DNA from: an uncultured Oscillospiraceae bacterium
GTDB lineage: Bacteria > Bacillota > Clostridia > Oscillospirales > Oscillospiraceae
DNA length: 9,998 bases
Assembly: GCA_934636305.1 (NCBI GenBank)
Contig: CAKUAM010000073.1
Coordinates: forward strand, 1-9,998
Reading direction: 5' to 3'
Shown: in pieces, positions 6,264 to 9,998 of the stretch
Layout: each line of letters opens with the position of its first letter
How positions within the stretch are numbered: the stretch's first letter is position 1
The notes under the pieces: generated by a model
Databases searched by the model: none
Told to the model about the DNA's origin: nothing
What the model saw: only the letters and a program-made list of their open reading frames with translations
Made by a program: the position numbers and the translations under genes

Positions 6264-6944
6264 TCAGTATTTGAAATAATACCCCACTCCCCACTTGGTC
6301 AGAATATGCTCCGGCGCCGCCGGTGTCTTTTCCAGCTTTTCCCGCAGCCGGCGGATATGCACGTCAACCGTGCGGATCTCGCTGCTGTTGTCATAGCCCC
6401 AGATTGCATCCAGCAGCGTCTCGCGCGAGTAGACGCGGTTGGGATTACGCATCAGAAGCTCCATCAGGTCAAATTCCTTCGCCGTCAGCTCAACCGGCTG
6501 CTCCTCGCGGTAGGCGCTGCGGCTGTCCCGGTCGAGCGTGATGTGCCCGCAGACGAGCCGCTGCTCCGGCGCCTGCTTTTTGGCCGTCCCGGCTCTGCGC
6601 AGCAGCGCGCGGATGCGCGCCTTGAGCTCGAGAATGTTGAACGGCTTCGTCAGATAATCATCCGCGCCATGCTCAAAGCCAAGCAGCTTGTCCATATCCT
6701 CCGACTTTGCAGTTAACATAATAATCGGGATCTGGGAAAACTCTCGGATTTTTGTACAGGCCTCCAGCCCGTCAAGCCGCGGCATCATCAGATCGAGTAC
6801 AATAAGATCCGGCTGCTCGCTTGCCGCCAGCTCCACGGCCTCCATGCCGTCACAGCCCGTTACCACCTCGTAGCCATCATTCTCCAGATTGAACTTAATG
6901 CCCTTGACGAGCAGCTTTTCATCATCCACAACAAGAATCTTCAT
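6264..6944 (-). CDS. OmpR/PhoB-family response regulator
   Basis: A 226-residue regulator. The receiver domain (1-115) has the acidic pocket VVDDE, phosphoacceptor D51 in VLDLMMPRLDG, T78 in MLTAK and K100 in DDYLTKPF. The winged-helix DNA-binding domain (about 130-226) has ELTAKEFDLMELLMRNPNRVYSRE and ends in the usual RTVDVHIRRLREKLE...GVGYYF block. It would bind promoter DNA after phosphorylation by the adjacent kinase. The start ATG at 6944 overlaps the comEA stop as ATGA, and GGAGG within the end of comEA gives a seven-base spacing. Sequence alone does not tell whether it is PhoP-, ResD- or WalR-like, so no symbol is assigned. Confidence 0.95.
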   Translation of the reverse strand: MKILVVDDEKLLVKGIKFNLENDGYEVVTGCDGMEAVELAASEQPDLIVLDLMMPRLDGLEACTKIREFSQIPIIMLTAKSEDMDKLLGFEHGADDYLTKPFNILELKARIRALLRRAGTAKKQAPEQRLVCGHITLDRDSRSAYREEQPVELTAKEFDLMELLMRNPNRVYSRETLLDAIWGYDNSSEIRTVDVHIRRLREKLEKTPAAPEHILTKWGVGYYFKY

Positions 6945-7330
6945 CTAACCGCCTCCACATATACAAGCTCCCGCAGCTGCGCCAGCTGCTTTTCCCCAAT
7001 TCCGTCCACATCCATCAGCTGCTCCACCGCCACGAACCGGCCATATTCCTCCCGGTAAGCCAGGATCCGCGCCGCGGTTTTCTCTCCGACGCCTGGCAGC
7101 GCCAGAAGCTCCTGCAGCGTGGCCGTATTGAGGTTGAGCTTTCCCTGCGCGTCCGGCCCGGCCGCCGCAGTCTGTGCGGCGCTCACCTGCGTATCCGGCG
7201 GGGCTGTGCGCACCGTACGCACAGTAAGCGCATCTCTCGGAACAATGCGTCCCAAAAACAGACCACATGCAGCCAAAACCGCCGCAGCGCCGATGGCAGC
7301 AAGCGCCAGCATTGGCCCGTTTTTGCGCAT
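6941..7330 (-). CDS. comEA: ComEA-like helix-hairpin-helix DNA-binding protein
   Basis: A 129-residue protein with a hydrophobic N-terminal segment (about 7-28), a variable linker of about 35 residues, and a C-terminal double helix-hairpin-helix. The latter reads LNLNTATLQELLALPGVGEKTAARILAYREEYGRFVAVEQLMDVDGIGEKQL, the signature of ComEA. ComEA binds DNA outside the membrane during uptake by competent cells. This version lacks the SLBB domain of the longer Bacillus protein. The N-terminal segment also contains LAAC (19-22), which resembles a lipobox, though the hydrophobic stretch continues past it. GGAGGG eight bases upstream supports the ATG at 7330. No comEC or other uptake genes are nearby; instead it is the first gene of a two-component operon, so a role in competence is uncertain. 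Confidence 0.88.
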   Translation of the reverse strand: MRKNGPMLALAAIGAAAVLAACGLFLGRIVPRDALTVRTVRTAPPDTQVSAAQTAAAGPDAQGKLNLNTATLQELLALPGVGEKTAARILAYREEYGRFVAVEQLMDVDGIGEKQLAQLRELVYVEAVR

Positions 7331-7346
7331 ATCTGCCGCCCTCCAT

Positions 7347-7375
7347 TTGACTATCCGGTTATTTTGATATATAAT
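7347..7375 (+). promoter_or_regulatory. Near-consensus sigma-A promoter for the carboxypeptidase gene
   Basis: TTGACT at 7347-7352 and TATAAT at 7370-7375 are separated by exactly 17 bases. Start of transcription is expected near 7382, about 40-95 bases before the possible start codons of the carboxypeptidase gene. This suggests vegetative expression rather than sporulation-only expression. The -35 lies close to the comEA ribosome site on the other strand. Confidence 0.8.
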
Positions 7376-7380
7376 TCAAG

Positions 7381-7407
7381 CAGAAATATCCAGATCCAGA
7401 TATTCTG
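7381..7407. promoter_or_regulatory. Imperfect palindrome between facing promoters
   Basis: CAG-A-AATATC (7381-7390) and GATATT-CTG (7399-7407) form a 9-bp inverted repeat with one bulged base, around CAGATCCA. It lies between the predicted start sites of the plus- and minus-strand promoters, a natural position for an operator acting on both. No regulator is identified; this is inference from position and symmetry. Confidence 0.35.
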
Positions 7408-7413
7408 GTCTAT

Positions 7414-7422
7414 AGTATAGCA
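7414..7422 (-). promoter_or_regulatory. Extended -10 promoter for the comEA-regulator-kinase operon
   Basis: On the minus strand the bases read TGC-TATACT, an extended -10 element. A partial -35 (TGTACA, four of six) lies 17 bases upstream. Transcription would start near 7407 and give a leader of about 75 bases before comEA. It points towards the plus-strand promoter at 7347-7375. Confidence 0.5.
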
Positions 7423-8990
7423 TGAAAGGCGGGTTCTGTACAATCCCGATGAAGATAAAAAGTATGTGTAACCGCATGAAAAAACACACCGTTCTTTTGC
7501 TGTTGGTCTGCGTGCTCCTGCTGCAGGCGCTGTATGCGCCGGTATCTGCCGCGCCATCGACAGCAGCTGCCGATCCGGCAGCTGCCCAGACAGACACCGC
7601 GGACGCTGCATCGGATGCAGCTGCCGAGGATCCGGAGCCCGACTCTGTTTCTGAGGACCAGATTCTATCTGCAAAAACCAATTTCTCCGTTTCCGCCAAG
7701 GCCGCGCTCCTCATTGACCTCAATACGAACCGCGTCATTTATGAGCAGAACGCGGACGAGCGGGTCTATCCGGCCAGTCTGACAAAGATCATGACGTGTC
7801 TCATTGCGCTGGAAAACGGCAATCTTTCCGATATTGTCACCGTTTCGGCCTCTGCCCTTTCTGACCTTGGCGCAGATTCCAGCACCTCCGGCCTGCAGGT
7901 TGGCGAGCAGATGACGCTGGAAAATATGCTGTACTGTATGATGATCGTCTCCGGTAATGACGCCTGCAACGTCATTGCCGAGCACATTGCAGGCTCCGTG
8001 ACAGATTTTGTGCGCATGATGAACCAGCGCGCTTATGAGCTTGGCTGCACCAATACGCACTTTGCCAACCCGCACGGCCTGCACGACGAGAGTCACTATA
8101 CCACCGCGCGGGATCTCGCCCTTATCACGGAGGCTGCACTCAAAAGTGAGAACTTCCGTCAGATTGTCGATTCGTACGAGTATATTCTTCCCGCAACAAA
8201 CATGAACAAGGAGCGCAAGCTGAAAACGACCAACCAGCTTATCAACAAGTCCATGTCCAACGACCTGTATTACCCCGGCGCCCATGGCATCAAGACCGGC
8301 TATACCAGCCAGGCAGGCCGCTGCGTCATTTCCGAGGCTACGCGCGACGATATGGATTTTCTCGGCATTGTCTGCGGCGCAGCAACAACCATTCTGGACA
8401 GCGGCGATCTGCTCATGGAGAGCTTCACCGAATGTGCGCGCCTGTTTGACTACGGCTTTGATAATTATTCATACCTGACCGTCATGTCTCCCCTGTATCC
8501 CGTGGAGCAGGTAAAGATCAATAACTCCGCAGGCGCGGAGGCTGTGGCTGTGGCGCCGCAGCAGGAGATCAAAATTCTGCTGCCGAACGATTATGACCCG
8601 GATCAGCTGGATACGATAATTGAGCTGATCTCTGACAGCGTGGATGCGCCGGTGCGCGAGGGCGATGTACTCGGCACGGCGACCGTCAGCTACGGCGGCG
8701 AGGTGCTTGGGCAGACGAAGCTGCTTGCCATCACGGACGTTGCAAAATCTGAAATTTCCTCCGCAGCCACCGGCACCGGCGCGTATATTCAGAAAAACTG
8801 GTGGAAATGGGTTGTGGTATTCATTCTGCTCGTGCTGGCAGCTTTTTTCGTCCTATTTGTGCTGGTCCAGCTACGCAAGCGCAAAATCCGCCGTCTGCAG
8901 ATGGAAAAGCGCCGGCGCACGCTTGAGCGCCGCAGACGCAGCTATGAAGATGATGGCTACAGATATCATGACGATGATTTTGATGCGTAA
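7422..8990 (+). CDS. D-alanyl-D-alanine carboxypeptidase (PBP5/DacF type)
   Basis: A serine peptidase of the S11 family that removes the terminal D-alanine from peptidoglycan stem peptides outside the membrane. Counting from 7422 (522 residues): signal peptide about 19-43; an Ala/Asp-rich linker to about 80; catalytic SLTK with nucleophile S119 and K122; SGN at 177-179; KTG at 291-293; a beta-rich C-terminal domain about 345-440; one membrane helix about 461-484; then a cytoplasmic tail that is very basic (RKRKIRR...RRRR) and ends acidic (YHDDDFDA). All active-site motifs are intact. No start has a clear ribosome site; ATGs at 7449, 7464 and 7476 are alternatives, and 7476 ([12 protein letters not shown]) gives the most typical signal peptide. 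A strong sigma-A promoter lies upstream. Confidence 0.92.
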   Translation: MKGGFCTIPMKIKSMCNRMKKHTVLLLLVCVLLLQALYAPVSAAPSTAAADPAAAQTDTADAASDAAAEDPEPDSVSEDQILSAKTNFSVSAKAALLIDLNTNRVIYEQNADERVYPASLTKIMTCLIALENGNLSDIVTVSASALSDLGADSSTSGLQVGEQMTLENMLYCMMIVSGNDACNVIAEHIAGSVTDFVRMMNQRAYELGCTNTHFANPHGLHDESHYTTARDLALITEAALKSENFRQIVDSYEYILPATNMNKERKLKTTNQLINKSMSNDLYYPGAHGIKTGYTSQAGRCVISEATRDDMDFLGIVCGAATTILDSGDLLMESFTECARLFDYGFDNYSYLTVMSPLYPVEQVKINNSAGAEAVAVAPQQEIKILLPNDYDPDQLDTIIELISDSVDAPVREGDVLGTATVSYGGEVLGQTKLLAITDVAKSEISSAATGTGAYIQKNWWKWVVVFILLVLAAFFVLFVLVQLRKRKIRRLQMEKRRRTLERRRRSYEDDGYRYHDDDFDA

Positions 8991-9002
8991 GGAGGGTGCT
9001 CC

Positions 9003-9569
9003 ATGCTGAATTGGGAGTCTCTGCAGTCGGCCTGCCTTGTCTGCCGCCAGTGCCCGCTGTGCCAGACGCGGCACAACGTTGTATTCGGCGTTGGCCCGCG
9101 GGACGCAGAGGTGCTGTTTGTGGGCGAAGGCCCGGGCGAAAACGAGGATCTGCAGGGCGAGCCGTTCGTCGGCGCAGCTGGTAAATTCCTCGACGAGATG
9201 CTGTCTATCATTGACCTTGGCCGCCACAACTGCTACATCACAAACATCGTCAAGTGCCGCCCGCCGCAGAACCGTGACCCCATGCAGACGGAGCAGGACG
9301 CCTGCATCGGCTATCTGCGCGCGCAGACAAAGCTGCTGCAGCCAAAAATCATCGTCTGCCTCGGAAGAATTGCCGCCATGCGCCTGATCCGCCCGGACTT
9401 TAAAATCACCCGGGAGCATGGCCAATGGACCGAAAAAGGCGGGATCCTCTTTACTGCGCTGTATCATCCGTCCGCGCTGCTGCGCGACGAGTCCAAACGG
9501 CCGGATACCTTTTCTGATCTGAAATCACTGCAGGCCAAGGTTCGTGAGGTCTGCACGCGAACACTGTAA
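9003..9569 (+). CDS. Family 4 (Fe-S) uracil-DNA glycosylase
   Basis: A 188-residue cytoplasmic DNA repair enzyme that removes uracil from DNA. Family 4 motifs are clear: [20 protein letters not shown] (41-60) as the active-site/phosphate loop, [14 protein letters not shown] (80-93), and HPSALL with H155. Four cysteines suited to a 4Fe-4S cluster are C14 and C17 in the N-terminal CRQC, plus C85 and C101. Extra cysteines C11 and C20 continue the every-third-residue pattern. Length is normal for the family. The start at 9003 follows AAGGAGGG with seven bases of spacing; that site overlaps the stop of the carboxypeptidase gene 12 bp upstream, so the two are co-transcribed. A perfect terminator follows at once. 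Confidence 0.94.
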   Translation: MLNWESLQSACLVCRQCPLCQTRHNVVFGVGPRDAEVLFVGEGPGENEDLQGEPFVGAAGKFLDEMLSIIDLGRHNCYITNIVKCRPPQNRDPMQTEQDACIGYLRAQTKLLQPKIIVCLGRIAAMRLIRPDFKITREHGQWTEKGGILFTALYHPSALLRDESKRPDTFSDLKSLQAKVREVCTRTL

Positions 9570-9591
9570 AAACGCCCGTACGGGCGTTTTT
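9568..9591 (+). terminator. Intrinsic terminator after the glycosylase gene
   Basis: A perfect 24-base palindrome whose core is ACGCCC-GTAC-GGGCGT, preceded by five A and followed by five T. It overlaps the stop codon of the glycosylase gene. By symmetry it could work in both directions. Confidence 0.93.
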
Positions 9592-9732
9592 ATTATCAAA
9601 AGCGTCAGCGTTGCCGGATGACAGCTGATGCCTAGGTCTCCGGGCATCTCCGACAGTGCATAATGAAAGAGGGTCCCGCTATTATTTAAAGTGGTATTTC
9701 TCAGCATTTTCTTTCACAAAAGGAACGTTATT

Positions 9733-9770
9733 CATACTTTCTTTCTTGCTTCTCCGAGAAAGAAAGTATG
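9733..9770. repeat. Hairpin 1 of the right-end array, 13-bp stem
   Basis: CATACTTTCTTTC (9733-9745) and GAAAGAAAGTATG (9758-9770) are perfect inverted repeats around a 12-base loop. The stem is pyrimidine/purine segregated. Its last base is the first base of the next hairpin. Confidence 0.85.
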
Positions 9771-9825
9771 GCGCGTCAGAAACGACCACGACGGCTCGTT
9801 CTGTCGTGGCCGTTTCTGACGCGCC
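9770..9825. repeat. Hairpin 2 of the right-end array, 23-bp stem
   Basis: Arms at 9770-9792 and 9803-9825 pair at 22 of 23 positions around a 10-base loop. The outer part is GGCGCGTCAGAAACG with its exact complement; the inner part is CCACGAC/GTCGTGG; the single mismatch is A against C. No T-run follows on either strand, so it is not an ordinary terminator. Confidence 0.88.
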
Positions 9826-9845
9826 GCCGGAGGCAGCGCTCCGGC
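9826..9845. repeat. Hairpin 3 of the right-end array, 7-bp stem
   Basis: GCCGGAG (9826-9832) and CTCCGGC (9839-9845) pair perfectly around the loop GCAGCG. It starts directly at the end of hairpin 2, so the three stems could stack in one RNA. Confidence 0.75.
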
Positions 9846-9998
9846 AACCAACCAGCGACACGGTCACTGCTCTCTTTCTGATGCCCTGCCAGAGACATCA
9901 TTGGAGTTATACAAAAAACGCCCATATGCCGTGTGCCGATCAGACAGTAATCTGAGAAAACTACAAAATCAGCATCTGCCAAGCAGGATTGGACAACA

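Larger units (their letters stand above)
9592..9998. other. 407-bp right-end region with no convincing gene
   Basis: Open frames here run through hairpins on both strands, lack ribosome sites and resemble no family I recognise. The region holds a small stem (GATGCC at 9627-9632 with GGCATC at 9643-9648) and then the three hairpins listed separately. After 9846 I see nothing recognisable: no tRNA shape and no clear promoter. Confidence 0.6.

Noticed and set aside
9656..9955. Plus-strand open frame of 99 codons through the hairpin array
   Set aside because: It translates both arms of the inverted repeats, has no ribosome site and no recognisable domain; minus-strand frames here have the same problem.
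9850..9998. tRNA or known small RNA at the right edge
   Set aside because: No cloverleaf, no TTCGAATC-like T-loop and no recognisable conserved RNA core were found by eye.

Overview
The window reads as chromosomal DNA from an endospore-forming Firmicute of the class Clostridia, probably an Oscillospiraceae/Ruminococcaceae-type gut lineage. The basis is a GC-rich sequence with strong GGAGG-type ribosome binding sites, the sporulation genes yqfC, yqfD and ylbJ, a GerMN-domain lipoprotein, and a yqfC-yqfD-phoH order typical of Firmicutes. The genus-level placement is inference. No transposase, phage, CRISPR, rRNA or tRNA gene was seen.

Left part (1-1822, minus strand): the start of phoH (cut by the window edge), yqfD and yqfC form a tightly overlapping operon (yqfC/yqfD overlap 13 bp, yqfD/phoH share ATGA). 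Next comes a divergent gap (1823-2163) that is almost entirely two short terminal-inverted-repeat elements placed head to tail. ylbJ follows on the plus strand (2164-3240). A second full-length copy of the same 160-bp element begins exactly at the ylbJ stop codon. After it lies a small zinc-ribbon-like protein gene (3485-3688) with a hairpin in its leader, then a convergent gap with a terminator-like stem and AT-rich palindromes.

Middle (3937-7330, minus strand): a four-gene operon comEA-like - response regulator - histidine kinase - GerMN lipoprotein, with overlaps or gaps of only a few bases. The order regulator/kinase/GerMN lipoprotein recalls actinobacterial mtrA-mtrB-lpqB, so the lipoprotein may tune the kinase from outside the membrane (inference). 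A near-consensus sigma-A promoter on the plus strand and an extended -10 promoter on the minus strand face each other at 7347-7422, with an imperfect palindrome between their predicted start sites.

Right part (7422-9591, plus strand): a membrane-anchored D-alanyl-D-alanine carboxypeptidase (PBP5/DacF type) followed after 12 bp by a family 4 Fe-S uracil-DNA glycosylase, closed by a perfect intrinsic terminator. The last 407 bp carry no convincing gene but hold three abutting hairpins, one with a 23-bp stem, that look like a structured RNA or an interspersed palindromic repeat.

Overall the region is mostly core genome (sporulation, cell wall, DNA repair, signalling). The features that stand out are the element family bracketing ylbJ, the comEA/two-component/GerMN operon, and the hairpin array at the right edge.
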